Source of the DNA: Phaeosaccion multiseriatum
Taxonomy: Eukaryota > Ochrophyta, other classes
Assembly: GCA_965112735.1 (NCBI GenBank)
Contig: OZ218965.1
Span: forward strand, 2,294,001 to 2,358,000
DNA length: 64,000 nt
Direction: 5' to 3'
Below are positions 1 through 11,314 of this stretch, piece after piece (positions within the stretch are counted from its first letter, which is position 1; every line of letters starts with the position of its first letter). The position numbers were made by a program, and so were the translations under genes. Below the pieces are notes generated by a model. The model made no database searches and was not told the DNA's origin. It saw nothing but the letters and a program-made list of their open reading frames with translations.

Positions 1-86
1 AAGCAGCGTGATGAGAGGCCTCGCCACGTCCGGGCAGGGCTCGTGCGGACGAGCAGTATCAAGACACTAGTGCGCTGTGCACTCAC

Positions 87-1007
87 TTTCTCTCGGGCTC
101 TAAAGCCAGATCCGTGGGTACAAAGAGGTGTACATTGGCGCCCTGCCGCTCGAACTCATCCAAGAAGTCCTCCACTCTCCTGTCCCCTCCCGTAAGCCAT
201 TGGTCGTGATCTAACTGCAGAATCCAGTCATAGTGGGGAAGGTACTTTCGCAGCGCCACAACTTTGTTGAAGTGGGGAGGGAGTGGGTCTTAGAGTGTAC
301 AGAGAGCAAGAAGGGGAGGATAGATCCGTGGGGGGGAGAAAGAAGGGGCAATACGGAGAGAGAGAGAAAGCAGGACAGAGATGCGGACAGAGGAAGGGAG
401 AAGAGAGACACAGAGAGAGAGGTGGTTTGAGAGAGAGAGCAGGGACAGAGGCATACGAAGAGAGGGAGGAAGAAAGAAAGACGCACACACACACAGAGGT
501 AGTTAGAGAGAGAGAGACGGGGGAGGGGTTGAGAGAAGAAAGAAACACGCTGAATTTCCTTCCCCTTTCTCCTTCTCCTCCTTGTTCCTCACCTCTTGTT
601 CCATACTCGTCTAACGGCCACGTCAAGTCCCGGTTGTACTGATTCGTATCGATGATCACGTCGTACCCATGCTGCGATGCATAGCAGTGACGAGTGATAA
701 TGAGTGCCTCAAAGGCAGCCTGGGCTTCATAGCGGGAGCCCATTCGGACGGACACGCCTCCCAGGCCGTCCACACTGAGAAGCAAGATTCGGGGCCTGGG
801 AGAAGCCGCTGGGTGCGCCACACTGTAGGCGTCGTAGTAGCTGGCGAAGAGGACATTCGGGTCTGATGCGACCACGTCTCCGGCGCCGTGCCGGTGGCCG
901 TAGGTGTAGGGATAATCCGTGCTATTCCACGCTGGAAGGCCCACACACACCCGCAAGTGCTTGTAGCAGGCCAGAAAGAGCAGAATCCAGGCAAGGTGGG
1001 TGTGCAT
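87..1007 (-). CDS. Glycosyltransferase-like protein (DUF273/GT-A type), 3' end outside window
   Basis: Two exons are visible on the minus strand: 593-1007 and 87-288. The donor is GAG|GTGAGG, the acceptor CTAAG|ACC, and phase 1 joins cleanly. A further GTGAGT donor at 81-86 shows that the gene continues past the left edge. The protein starts MHTHLAWILLFLACY, a hydrophobic signal peptide or anchor. It then has a segment with HCYASQHGYDVIID, and after the junction KYLPHYDWILQLDHDQWL. The LDHD stretch looks like the DXD metal/nucleotide-sugar site of GT-A transferases, and the order resembles DUF273 or GT34-like enzymes. I infer a Golgi/ER luminal glycosyltransferase; the donor sugar is unknown. 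An upstream in-frame ATG at 1127 exists, but it lies inside a motif repeated in two other promoters, so 1007 is preferred. Confidence 0.6.
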
Positions 1008-1117
1008 CTCTTCCGCCGAGTGGCAGAAGCTTTTACATGAGCGCAAAGAGGAGGGATGAAGCGAGAAAGGGTCGGAAATGAAAGCGAGGTCGCGAGAGGA
1101 TGTAACGGGCAGATCTT

Positions 1118-1129
1118 TCGTTGACATAA
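1118..1129 (-). promoter_or_regulatory. Shared upstream 12-mer, copy 1
   Basis: TATGTCAACGAA (read on the minus strand) lies 111 bp upstream of the preferred start of the glycosyltransferase-like gene. The identical 12-mer occurs at 3334-3345 and 9473-9484. There it lies 149 and 159 bp upstream of two other minus-strand genes in the same orientation. I infer a promoter element; the factor that binds it is unknown. Confidence 0.35.
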
Positions 1130-1156
1130 TTCTCCCTGCTAATCCTTATCATCCTT

Positions 1157-1260
1157 TCAGCCCTGGACAAGATACCGGCCTGATTACTGATTATGACCGG
1201 CGCCAGCTGGCCTGATTTCTTATTATGGCCGGCGCCCACCGTAATCTTGTCTGGGGCCGA
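1157..1260. mobile_element. MITE-like element, short copy
   Basis: Terminal inverted repeats of about 18 bp: left end TCAGCCCTGGACAAGATA, right end (reverse complement) TCGGCCCCAGACAAGATTA. The interior holds about two units of a motif built from GATTACTGATTATG and CCGGCGCC. The same ends and interior occur in the longer copy at 11604-11824. No clear target duplication is seen here. There is no coding capacity, so it would be non-autonomous. It sits between the starts and ends of two minus-strand genes; the rest of 1008-1427 has no gene that I can support. Confidence 0.6.
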
Positions 1261-1427
1261 TTACGCAAATCGAGTGTTATAAAGACTAAAGAGGGGGGGG
1301 TTTGCCCCCCCAAGCGCCTCCCCCTCTATTACTCACAGCAAGTACTATACACTCACTCTGTCCATAAACCAAGTACTATGAGAAGTACTATACACTCACT
1401 CTGTACATAAACCAAGTATGACAAGTA

Positions 1428-3185
1428 CTAAATGCGCGGGACAGAGAAGTCTGGCGAGTAAAAGGTGGTGGAGTCGGGGCTGCTCTGGTCGCACTCGAAG
1501 ATGCACATCATATAGTAGGGGGAGGCCATGTCCACATCCAGGCAGTCGACATCTGAGGAGCACTGTGTGGCCTGGCAGCCGCGACTGGTCTGGCAGCCCC
1601 CTGGCCCCTGCCCCTGCCCCTGCCCATCTCCTGCCTCGTCCCCGGTCACGCCGGCCATGCCCTTGCACGAGGCAAGCGCACAGGTGGGCATGTCGGCACC
1701 CAAGAAATCGGGCCCGAGCGAGTCGAAGCGCGAGAGCTGCCCCCACCCCTCCAGAACGGGCCCGTCGAGGGGTAGCAGGTTGTCCCAGGTGCGCATGGCC
1801 ACGGCCCCAGCCCGTTCATAGTCCTTCGCCGTTGCCTCTGCCACTTCAACGCCCTCCTGCAGAGGCGGGCGGTGGGGGTCGAGCCAGTAACAGCACTCGC
1901 TCCCCGACGGGAAGAGGGGGGGTGTGTCGCAGGTTGCCCCGCCTGAGCCTGAGGCCGAGCCGGAGGGCGTGTGAAAGGTTCCCCCCGAATACCTCGACAC
2001 GAAGGCGAGAGGGTGCTCCTTGCTGCCGTCCGCCTGCTTGCCCGCCCGAGTGTAACCGTCGATTCCTTCCCCTCCCCTCGCGTAACGGGTGTAGTGGCCA
2101 CCGTCCGTCCCCTCCTGGTGGAAGGTCACGCCGGTGAGCCGCCGCCGCTTGATGTACACAGTCTGCGGTAGTGTATGATGACGGTGTCAGGTCTGGAACT
2201 CGTACAGAACGAATTAAATCTCATATCAAAGGGGCAGGAAGATGGACACAAGTAACTAACGTCATCAGACAAGCCTCAGCATGGACTTGTTCCTCGGTGA
2301 GAGAATTGGAGTGAGCTGCAAGGGGCTGAGCAAGTACAGCTGTACCACCAACTTACCACCCGTGTCCACGCTGGCCTCTCCCACTCATCTTCCTCGCAAA
2401 TCGTTGCCCTGGACTCGAGGAGCACCCAGTACGTCACGCGGAGCTGGTGGCCGCACGTCGCGTGAGTAAAGAAGGTTGGGACCTTTCCTTCCGTCACTGC
2501 CGCTGCTGCCTCTGCAGGTACAGATTCAGCGCCTCCCTCGCTCAGGTACACCTCATTCGGGGGTCTGTTTGGGGTCGGGAAACGAAACGAGGAGGGCAGG
2601 ATAAGGACTTGGCTTGTTGGTTGTACGGTATTCTGTTGGCTCCACTCCACCCCCAACGCCTTGTCCATGCCTCCTCCCTCCCTGGGAGGGAAAGATGTAG
2701 TGAGCTCCTTCTGGCAGCCTGCTGCCCCGCTCCACCACCCCCTCGTCCTCCCTCGTTCTTCCTCATGGCGGACACTGCGCATACGTGAGCACAGATTCCC
2801 TCCCTTCCTCCTTCCGCCAGGGATACACTGTGCTGCACTGTGCTGCCCGCCCTCACCTGGGGTACTTGAGCGCGCACTCATCGAAGAGCAGCAGCGGGGC
2901 GCACGCTTGCGCCAGCTCCAACACCTCCTCGGAGCTGAAGAACTCTGCGGCAGGCACCGGGTCAGGCACAGCAGGCTCTGTGGCAGGAGGAACGAGGGGA
3001 GTTGTAGGCTCTAAGGTCACGCTGCCGTCGTCAATGAGGCTATCGTCAGTGGTGCTGTTGCCGAAGAACAGCTCAGCTGCGGGCTCGTCCTGCTGCCCTA
3101 CGAAGCCCTTCATACGGAAAACTAGCCCCAAGCACCAGATCGATAGAGCGAGACACCAGCACTGTGAGGGGTGCAGCGCGTACAT
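1428..3185 (-). CDS. Secreted Vps62/DUF946-like protein
   Basis: Three exons on the minus strand: 2857-3185, 2357-2564, 1428-2162. Phases 2 and 0 join and predict 423 residues. The N-terminus MYALHPSQCWCLALSIWCLG is a likely signal peptide or anchor. The core has LAQACAPLLLFDECALKYPR, then CGHQLRVTYWV, then EDEWERV|TVYIKRRRLTGVTF with GGHYTR soon after, then PLAFVSRYSGGTFHTP. This order (acidic WERV, then VTF-x-Q, then HYTR, then a His-containing SxGTxH block) matches my memory of the Vps62/DUF946 family, whose biochemical role is unclear. The Cys-rich C-terminal third is not family-typical. It is divergent from the TBC1D5-like gene, with 283 bp between starts. The exon joins are strong, the family name tentative. 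Confidence 0.6.
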
Positions 3186-3468
3186 GGCTCCTGCCCCTGC
3201 TCCTGCCCCTGCTCCTCCTCCTCCCCCTCCTCCTCCTCCTCCTATTTTACTCTCGTTCTGTCCTTCTTCTCATGTGTGCAGCTTTGTCGAGCTGTTGTCG
3301 AGACGACAAGACCCCAAGCCGGCCCGCCCACAATTCGTTGACATAAATATTCGCCCCTCGACGCTTCCTCTTCCCTCTCTCAATAAAACGAGCTGCATAC
3401 AAAAGGGAAGGGGCTAAGAGCTCCCTAATACCTGAGCAACCATTGATCTCATCCATCAAGGCGGCATT
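3186..3468. promoter_or_regulatory. Bidirectional promoter region with shared 12-mer
   Basis: A 283-bp gap separates divergent start codons at 3185 (minus) and 3469 (plus). It holds the second copy of TTCGTTGACATA at 3334-3345, followed by the AT-rich stretch AATAT, and a CT-rich tract at 3187-3240. No ORF here looks like a real gene. Confidence 0.4.
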
Positions 3469-6339
3469 ATGCTCGAAAGAGCAGAGGCCGCGGGGGAGGA
3501 GGTGATCGAGTTCCTAAAAGACTTGACCAGAGAGGATATATTGAAGTGGTGCTCCAGCGACGAAGTGTGGGCGCGCTCAGGGGCCATGGACAGCATCAGA
3601 ACTCTCACGAGCCAGGGTGAGCGCTTCGTGCCCTGCTGTTCCAAAGAGACCTTTGACCAAGGACGGACTAGGCTAAACAGGTCCTAAAACCCTTCTGGTT
3701 CTGTCCTTATCTCTCTCACCCTTGCCTCCACCTCTCAGGCACATTGGACAGCCAAGCCACGAGGGCACTTTGCTGGCGACTCCTGCTACGGGTCCTGCCG
3801 GAGGTGAGAAGAAATGCCTGGTGCTGCTGCGTGAATGGGTATCTCTCTCCCTCTCTGCTCTCCATTCTGCCCTCCCACCCCCCCCCCTTTACCCCCACTT
3901 CCCACTCCCGCATACTACAGGGCTTCCCTCCCTCTCAGTGGGCGGAGGTGATGCGGCTGAAGCGCGACCAGTACGATGCGCTAAAGGCCCGCCACGTGCC
4001 CGACATCTCCAAGCTGGCCGACGTGTCCTCCTGCGCCGACCCTCTCGGGGCCATGGCCGAGCCCCCCAGAGCGGAGGGCGGCTCGAACCCCTGGGACAAG
4101 TACTACGAGGCAAGTCAGTCAGTGAGGCCTTCCGTCCGTCTTGGGTGTCTGTCTGTCGTCTCGGTTTGTGTGTCCCCCCCCTCCGAGCTGTTGGTGGTCG
4201 CCCTGGGCGTATGGTCCACCCGTTGACCCCCCCCCCCTTGTACTGCTGCTGCTGCTGCTGCCGCTTCTTGGCTCTCTTGTGTGCCCCTCAGCTGCAAGAG
4301 AGGATGGAGCTGATCCAAGTGGACCTGAAGCGCCTGTTCCCTGCCGACTGCGGCAATCACTTCATGCAGCCCCGCCTGCAGACCACCCTGCAGAATGTGC
4401 TCTTTGTGTGGTCATCCCTCCATCCAGACACCAACTATAGACAGGTACGCCAAGTGGTGGTCTGGCAGGTACGCCAAGTGGTGATCTGGCCACAAGACAC
4501 CTTCCACAAGTGAAAGGTCCCCCTCCCCCTGTTGAGGCGTTACGTCTTACGTCTTCCCCTCTCCCCTCCCCGTCGAGCCCTCGCACCTGTCTACCAACGC
4601 CATATCACTCCTCTCCCCCCCCCCCTTGCTCTGCCCCGAAATACAGGGCATGCACGAGCTGCTCGCCCCCCTCATCCTTGTGCTGGAGGAGGAGGGCAAG
4701 CAGCTTGGAGCGGCAGGCAACCACCCGCCCATGCTCACAGGGGTGGTGCTTGCTTCCCCAGACAGCCCCAGGCTGGAGGCAGACGCGTTCTGGCTTTTCA
4801 GCGCCATTATGGACGACATCGAGGGCCTTTACGCCCACAAGCAAGACGAGGTGGGGATGGCAGGGGATGGCAGGGGATGGCAAGGGATGGTAGGGGATGG
4901 CAGGGGATGGCAGGGGATGGCAGGGGATGGTAGGGGATGGCAGGGGATGGCAGGGGATGGCAGGGGATGGCTGGGGTTGGTAGGGGGCGTGTGGCTTGGA
5001 TGGCTCGGTGGGGCTCTTCCACAGTCGTCCTCACGATCTTGTGCTTCTTGCTCCCAGCCGTCCTCACTACCTTGTGCTTCGTGCTCACAGTCGTCCTAAC
5101 TACCTTTCGCTTCTTTGCTTCAGCGTCAGCGCAGCCCCCGCACCACTCTCACGCCCTCTTCCCCTGCCCACCTTTGCCCCCCGTGGCCTCTCCGCAGGTC
5201 CCGTCGCCACCTGCAGAGGGGGGCGTTGTTGCCGGTGAGGAAGGCGACGAGAGCGCCGCCCCTAAGCCCACAACTTTGCTACAGCGCGTCTGCAGCACGG
5301 TGCAGGATAAGCTCCTCCCGCACGCGGACCCGGTGCTGCATGAACACCTCGAGGCCATGGTGAGGGGTGAGGAGGGAGGGGGGAGGGGGAGAGAGAGACC
5401 AGAGCATGTATGCATCCATCCAAGTGTGAAGCCTGTGTCTCAGTCTCTCTGTGTCACTCCCATCTCCCCGACCCCCCCCCCCCTGCCTGCAGGGCATCTC
5501 CCCTCAGCTGTACGTGCTGCGCTGGAGCCGCCTGCTCTTCGTGCGAGAAGTACCCTTCACCGATCTTTTGTGTCTGTGGGATGGACTCTTCGCGGCAGCT
5601 TCACCGCAGGTGCGCTACCCAATCAGGCCCAATTTCTCGTGCAGTGTGATTACAGATGGCGCAGAGGCGAACTAACTGCCCACCAAGCGCTGCTCTCCTT
5701 CTGACCCTATGCCTCCTCCCTCTGCTGCTGCGGCTCAGGTGAAGGGCCCCACCGTGGTGGAAGGAGTGGAGCTCATGTCTGCTGCCATCGTGCTCAGTCA
5801 GCGCGACATGCTCCTCGCCGGGGACGCAGACATATGTCTGGAGGTAGGCCAGTTTGGGTAGGGCGGTAGGCCAGTTTGGGAGCGTCGAGTGTCCCAACCG
5901 ATTACGGAGGAGGGCTGAAGGACAGGCAGCTCCTCTTGACTGATTTCTCGTCGTATAGCCGACCAACCTCTTCATCTGCTGCCCTCTGCTACCATCTGCT
6001 GTCGTGTACTCTCCAGTGCCTCCTCCGGAAACCCTCCATCAGTGACATGCGAGCCCTCCTGGCGTCCTCTCGGCGGCTGTGGAAGGAATGCCTGGAGGGT
6101 TCCAAAGTGAGGGCGTGGCATACCAAGAGGCCAGACCCGTCCGCAAGAGACGAGGCGCCCTTGCTGAGGCAGCAGCAGGGCATGCAGGGAGTGGAGCAGA
6201 TGGAGCCGGACTACGGCACTCGGCCGATTGGAGAGACCGCCTCGATGGCAAGTTGTGCCCCGGGGGGTCAATAATAGCTGCTTGCCGTATGTGTGTGCAT
6301 GCATGACCATCCCTCTCCTCTGTGATTACCCGCGCGCGC

Positions 6340-6382
<43 letters not shown>

Positions 6383-7240
6383 GCCGTTCCGTGACCGCCT
6401 CTGTCTGCAGGTGGCGGAGGAGATGGGCAAGTCCCTCGGCTCTCTGGCGCAGGGAGTGGCGGGGTGGATGGACGGCCTGCAGAAGAGGAGGTAACAAGAG
6501 GGGCAGGGAGGGAGGGGCGGGCTGTGTTTTGGCTCTTGTGTCTTGTGCCCGCCCGACTGAAGCAAGACGCAAACACTGCAGCGGTGCAGCGGACAGGACC
6601 TGCCTCCACCCCTCACCACAGCTCCCCTCCTGCCTCCCTCTTGCCCTCTCCTCCCTCGATATTCCCCCTCCCCCTTCGATATTCCTCCTCCATCGATATG
6701 ACTCCTCACCTCCCTGCCTCTGGTGGTCCATCGGCGGCAGCGGCTCTGCCAGCGGCTGGCGGCCTCCGCAGATCGTAGGGGGCTCCCCTGTGGGGGGGGA
6801 TCCACCCTCCCCACCGGGGCCTCCCACTGGAGAGGCAATAATAACGGCGGAGCTGGGCCGCCGCCTAAGGCGCTCAGTGGACCTCCTCGAGAGTGGAGCG
6901 GGCATGTCCAGCCAAGACCAGGTGTGTGTGTGTGTGTGTGTGTGTGTTGGCTGGGAACGTCCAGCCAAGACCAGGTGTATGTGTGTGTGCGCGTGTGTAT
7001 ATGTTGTGTGGCCGTCCCTCTCGTGCCCCTCTGATCCCCTGTCTTGCCCTGGTGCGTGACCCTTGCCTGCCCATACGCCTGCCTGCCTGTCCCCCCTCCT
7101 CTCAGGCGGAGGTGGTGCGGTCTGTGTGCAGGGAGGTGCGGGGTGTGGCGGCGGTGCTGCTCAGGGAGGCACCTGTCCCTGCCGCCCTTGCCGCTCGGGC
7201 GCAGCTCATGCAGGGGGAACAGGGTGGATATAGTTCTTAG
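3469..7240 (+). CDS. TBC1D5: TBC1D5-type Rab GTPase-activating protein
   Basis: Twelve exons: 3469-3616, 3739-3803, 3921-4109, 4292-4444, 4647-4850, 5198-5359, 5493-5609, 5739-5843, 6017-6106, 6411-6490, 6741-6921, 7106-7240. All phases agree and predict about 542 residues. The TBC domain is clear. Residues I142, D145 and R148 form the IxxDxxR arginine finger. NYRQ ending at Q185 is the glutamine finger, followed by GMHELLAP as in TBC1D5. RWSRLLFVREVPFTDLLCLWD is the C-terminal TBC helix block. Known role of the family: GTP hydrolysis on Rab7 with retromer. Intron 3 (4110-4291) has a GC donor, GAG|GCAAGT. Exon 9 could instead run to a second GC donor at 6247, adding 47 in-frame residues. Confidence 0.88.
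4861..4980. repeat. 10-bp minisatellite in TBC1D5-like intron 5
   Basis: Twelve near-perfect units of CAGGGGATGG, with C/T and A/G variants, start 10 bp after the donor at 4851. The donor sequence GTGGGGATGG itself resembles one unit. Confidence 0.9.
6338..6380. repeat. (CG)n/(GT)n microsatellite in TBC1D5-like intron 9
   Basis: A short CG run is followed by about 19 GT units, just upstream of the acceptor at 6410. A second shorter GT run lies immediately after the donor at 6922. Confidence 0.85.
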
Positions 7241-7450
7241 CTCTGAGTGGGAGGGGGGCCGGGTGGAGACACACTGCTCGGCGGAAGGGATGAAGGAGGA
7301 GGCGGGATTGGATTCCGCTTCCTCTCCTTCCCCTTGCTGCCCACCAAGTGCGAAGGCTTCCCCTTTTGGGAAGCACGTCCTGGGCGATACGTAGCAGCAG
7401 TGTGATTCAATTAAAGTTAATTAATAGACATGGACTGCGAGACAGAGAGC

Positions 7451-9314
7451 TCATGGGCCCCCTCCCCCCCCGGGTCGTTTCTGTCCGTGCCCAAACTTCC
7501 TCCCCACTCCTCCGGCCGCTGCTGCTCCCCCTCCCCCGCCCTGGCCCACCTGCCCTCTCCCCCTTGGTCTGCTCGAGGTCCGAGGAGCCCTGTACACCAC
7601 CGCAGAGGATTTGACTGCATTGTACCCGGTGCGACACACAAGGATGTCTTGCAGTACGCTGGTGTGGTGCCTCTGGTCCCGCTCGGTGCCGGGCCCCCAC
7701 TGGGCGGAGTGCCATTTGTACAAGATGAATTGCTCGAACCTGCGGCCCAGACGCAACACTGCCTCTTCCGCTGGGGCCCACACGGGGGGCTGCAGAGCCC
7801 AAGCAGTGGGCGAGGGGCAAGCAAGGAGGGGCGAGGGTTAGGGTTAGGGGCAGGGGCAGGAGAGCAGGAGAGCAGGAGAGCAGGAGAGCAGGAGAGCAGG
7901 AGAGCAGGAGAGCAGGAGAGCAGGAGAGCAGGAGAGCAGGAGAGCAGGAGAGCAGGAGAGCAGGAGAGCAGGAGAGCAGGAGAGCAGGAGAGCAGGAGAG
8001 CAGGAGAGCAGGAGAGCAGGAGAGCAGGAGAGTCTGAGAGCAGGAGAGCAGGAGAGCAGGAGAGCAGGAGAGCAGGAGAGCAGGAGAGCAGGAGAGCAGG
8101 AGAGCAGGAGAGTCTGATACCCAACACATTACGTATTATGCGCATGTCATTACCTGCTTGGCCCTTGTGTGGCTGCCACTGCCTCTGCTGCTGCCGTCGC
8201 CATCGGAGTCGTGCGCGTGGGGGCTTAGCTTCTGCAGCGCCTCGAGGGAGAAGGCCAGCACGAAGCCCTCGAGGTACCAGTCATCGCCATCGCCACGCGC
8301 AGAAGCCTCACCCTCCGCCTCGTTCTTATGCTTAGCGGCGGCAGTAGCGGCCACCACGGGGTCCGCCTCCCAGTTGGCCCTGTACACATGCTGGGGTGGC
8401 GGCTGCAGCTCCGCAATGGCTGCCTCCAGCTCCTTGGTTCGCTGAACGTTCTCCTCCGCAGACAGCCGCCGGTCGCTCGGATCCCACGCGCTGAGCCCGT
8501 ACAGGACGACTCCATCGTAGAACAGGTCGGGAAGGCGCTCGTGGCCCTCCTTGCCTGCCACTTGCATGGCCTGTAAGGACACCGCCGTGCTGGTGCGGCC
8601 GCCCCACCCGCCGGATAGGGCTCTCTCGCGGTGCCCTCCCCCATGACCCTCCTCCCCGCCCAGGTACAGGGTCGTCTTACTATATATGTAGCGATCGCGC
8701 ATTTCCCCCTGCTGTGCCGCCGTCGGGATAAGTCGAGGCACGCCGTGCGGGTCCTTGACGCGAGGCCTGGACCCGAACAGAGGCCCTTCGTGCGTGCCCA
8801 GGATGACCGCACAGACCGCAGCCAGGCCCGCCACCAGGGTTGCAACCATAACTAAGACAAAGTCCGACCTCATCGTGTACAAGAGATCTTCGTAGGCGCT
8901 GCTTGTGGCACCCATACTGCTGCTCCGTCGGCCGACTCGGCCTTTTTTACTGCGCTTCCCACGACTACCGCGGCCAGCTGTTGCTCCCGTTCGGTGGAGC
9001 AGCGCAGAAGCAGTATCGTCCTCCTCATTTCCCTCCCCCTCCTCACCGTCGCCATCTATGTACACTTCCCGCTGCTGCCGCCGCTGCTGCCGCCGCAGTG
9101 CCCGCTGTGACTCCTCCGGACCTGTCTCCGTCCCTTCCGCCCACGGATCGCTCCCTCGTCTTTCCCGCGTAGCCTGCCTTGGCCTTTGCCGTCTTCGCCC
9201 CGACCCTTTAGTACCCAGCAGGGGGGCTGCCGGCCTGATGTCCTCCTCTTCCCCATCCTCCTCCTCCTCCTCTTCCTCGTCGGCTCGCACTTGTCTCTGA
9301 ACACCTCTCGCCAT
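7451..9314 (-). CDS. Unrecognised single-pass membrane protein
   Basis: Two exons on the minus strand: 8154-9314 and 7451-7789. The donor CAG|GTAATG and acceptor CTGCAG|CCC join in phase 0 and predict 499 residues. The N-terminal 130 residues are charged and low-complexity (acidic run, then Arg-rich). One hydrophobic helix follows, FVLVMVATLVAGLAAVCAVI at about residues 150-172. The rest is soluble and non-repetitive, with DLFYDGVVLYGLSAWDP, GDDWYLEGFVLAFSLEAL and, across the junction, LGRRFEQFILYKWHSAQW and CRTGYNAVKSSAVVYR. This last part looks like a real conserved domain, but I cannot name it. The tail is Gly-rich. It is divergent from the IMPase gene (227 bp). I infer a type II membrane protein. 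Confidence 0.65.
7861..8112. repeat. 8-bp minisatellite inside intron
   Basis: About 31 copies of AGAGCAGG, with one AGTCTGAG interruption near 8030 and again at the end. It fills most of the single intron (7790-8153) of the membrane protein gene. A short GGGTTAGGGTTAGGGG stretch lies just before it at 7834. Confidence 0.95.
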
Positions 9315-9541
9315 TTGTCCCCGCTAGCTCTTCCTAGAGGACCTCAAGAGAGAAGTAGAGAAAGAGAGAATAGTCTTTCCTTGACTTCCTCCCGCAACAA
9401 GGGTGTTAGGGAGGAGGAAGGGAAGGAGAGGGAAGACGAACGGTTGAGTCAAGGGACCGTCGGTTGCCATCCTTCGTTGACATATTCGGGGTTGCCCTTC
9501 ATTTCCTGGTTTCCTCACACAAAGGCCTCTGCCTGGACGAT
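9315..9541. promoter_or_regulatory. Bidirectional promoter region with shared 12-mer
   Basis: This is the gap between the divergent starts at 9314 (minus) and 9542 (plus). The third exact copy of TTCGTTGACATA lies at 9473-9484, 58 bp upstream of the IMPase ATG and 159 bp upstream of the minus gene. Confidence 0.4.
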
Positions 9542-11246
9542 ATGTCGGGTCTGGTGGGCGAGTTCGGTGAAGCAGAGCTGAAAAAATTCAGGGAGAGTGC
9601 CGAGGCTGCGGCTCGGGAGGCAGGAAGGTGAGTTAATCATCTGCCCCCCCTCCTCAATTTTCCCTTCTCATTCCCAACGGAGGGTGCATTAACTCTCTCA
9701 ATCAACTCTCGTCCTACCCAGCATGATAGCAGATGCCCGCAAAAGTAGGCCAGGGGAAGGTGTGCATGTCAAGAGCGGCGTGGACCTGGTCACAGACACC
9801 GACGTGAAGGCCGAGAAGGCCATCATGGGCCGGCTCCGGAAGGAGTATCCTTCGCACAGCTTCATGGGGGAGGAGGGCACGGCAGAGGGGGGAGACGCTG
9901 AGCTGACGGTCGAGCCCACATGGGTGAGAAGGGTGCTGGCGAGGGGAAGAGCGTTCCAATCCCACGGTTGGTGTGCGTGCGACACTCAGTCATCTCTCTC
10001 CTCCCGTTGTTCTGCTGCCTCTGCCTCAGGTCATTGATCCGCTCGACGGAACGACGAACTTCGTTCACGGGTTCCCCTTTGTGTGCGTGAGCATCGCGCT
10101 GGTGGTAGACAGGTGGGGCACGCGGCAGGCGGGGGTGGGGGCGGGCTGAACGTAGCGTCGGGCTTGTGCAGTCGATGCTCTTGCCGTCGCGGCCTGACTC
10201 CTTCCTCCCCCTGGCAACTGAATGCCTCCAGGATACCCGTGGTGGGCGTTGTGTTCAACCCCTTCCTCGGCGAAATGTTTACGGCCTGTAAAGGTAAGGG
10301 AAGATGGGGCTGGGCAAGAAGTGAGAACACTTAAACAACACACGAGTCTCCCGTCGCGGAGTGAGTGGGAGTGAGTGGGTACTCGACTCGTGATCAACAG
10401 AGTGTTGCCCCACCCCCCGGCCGTCCTGCTGTCTTGCCGTGCTCTGTGCCTTCTTGGAAGGCTGTGGCGCCTTTCTGAACGGTACCCGGATAGGAGTGAG
10501 GTCCGGCGCTCGGCTGGGCGACGCCTTGATTGTCAACAACATTGGGGCAGCAAGAGATGCCCACTTCATTCGCCAAACACTGGGCCGACTGGCCCAGCTC
10601 CTCGAGGAGAATACGCAGGCGCTGCGAATGTCCGGTGAGTGCCAGGGAGGAGAGGGAGCTGCGCTGGCGTACTTGCACTATGTGACACTACCGTTTCTCC
10701 CGTGCCCTTCCCGACGCCGCTTCTCCGCTCCTTCCACCGTTGCTCTCTCGCAGGCTCTGCCGCACAGAACATGTGAGTTCCGATGTAGCGTCTGAAACGG
10801 GCTCGCGTCGCACGTCACGTTCACACTAGTAGTCCCCACTCAAACGAGAGAGATGGGATCCCTTCAACCAACCCCCCTTGATGGTGTAGTACTTACTCTG
10901 TGTAACCCCCTTTGGTTCTTTCCATATCTGCCACAGGTGCTACGTGGGTAGTGGCCAGCTGGACTGCTACTTTGAAGATGGCTACGGTGGGCCCTGGGAC
11001 GTGGCAGCCGGTGTAGTGATTGTGCAGGAGGCCGGGGGGGTGTGCACCACACTGGACGAGCGGCCCTTCCAGCTGCTGCCGGGCAAGGGGAAGATAGTGT
11101 GCGGTGAGTAGCCCTCTTTGTAACTGCATATGTATATATGGATGTACTCCCTTGCGAGCTTCGACGACAGAGAGAGAATCTTCTCCGTCCTCACCAACCC
11201 CGCCCGTCCTTCCCGTGGGTCCCCCCTTCCCTCGCTCACCACATGG

Positions 11247-11314
<68 letters not shown>

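Noticed and set aside
1008-1127. Upstream ATG at 1127 as the start of the glycosyltransferase-like gene
   Set aside because: It lies within a 12-mer shared with two other promoters, and the signal peptide begins at 1007.
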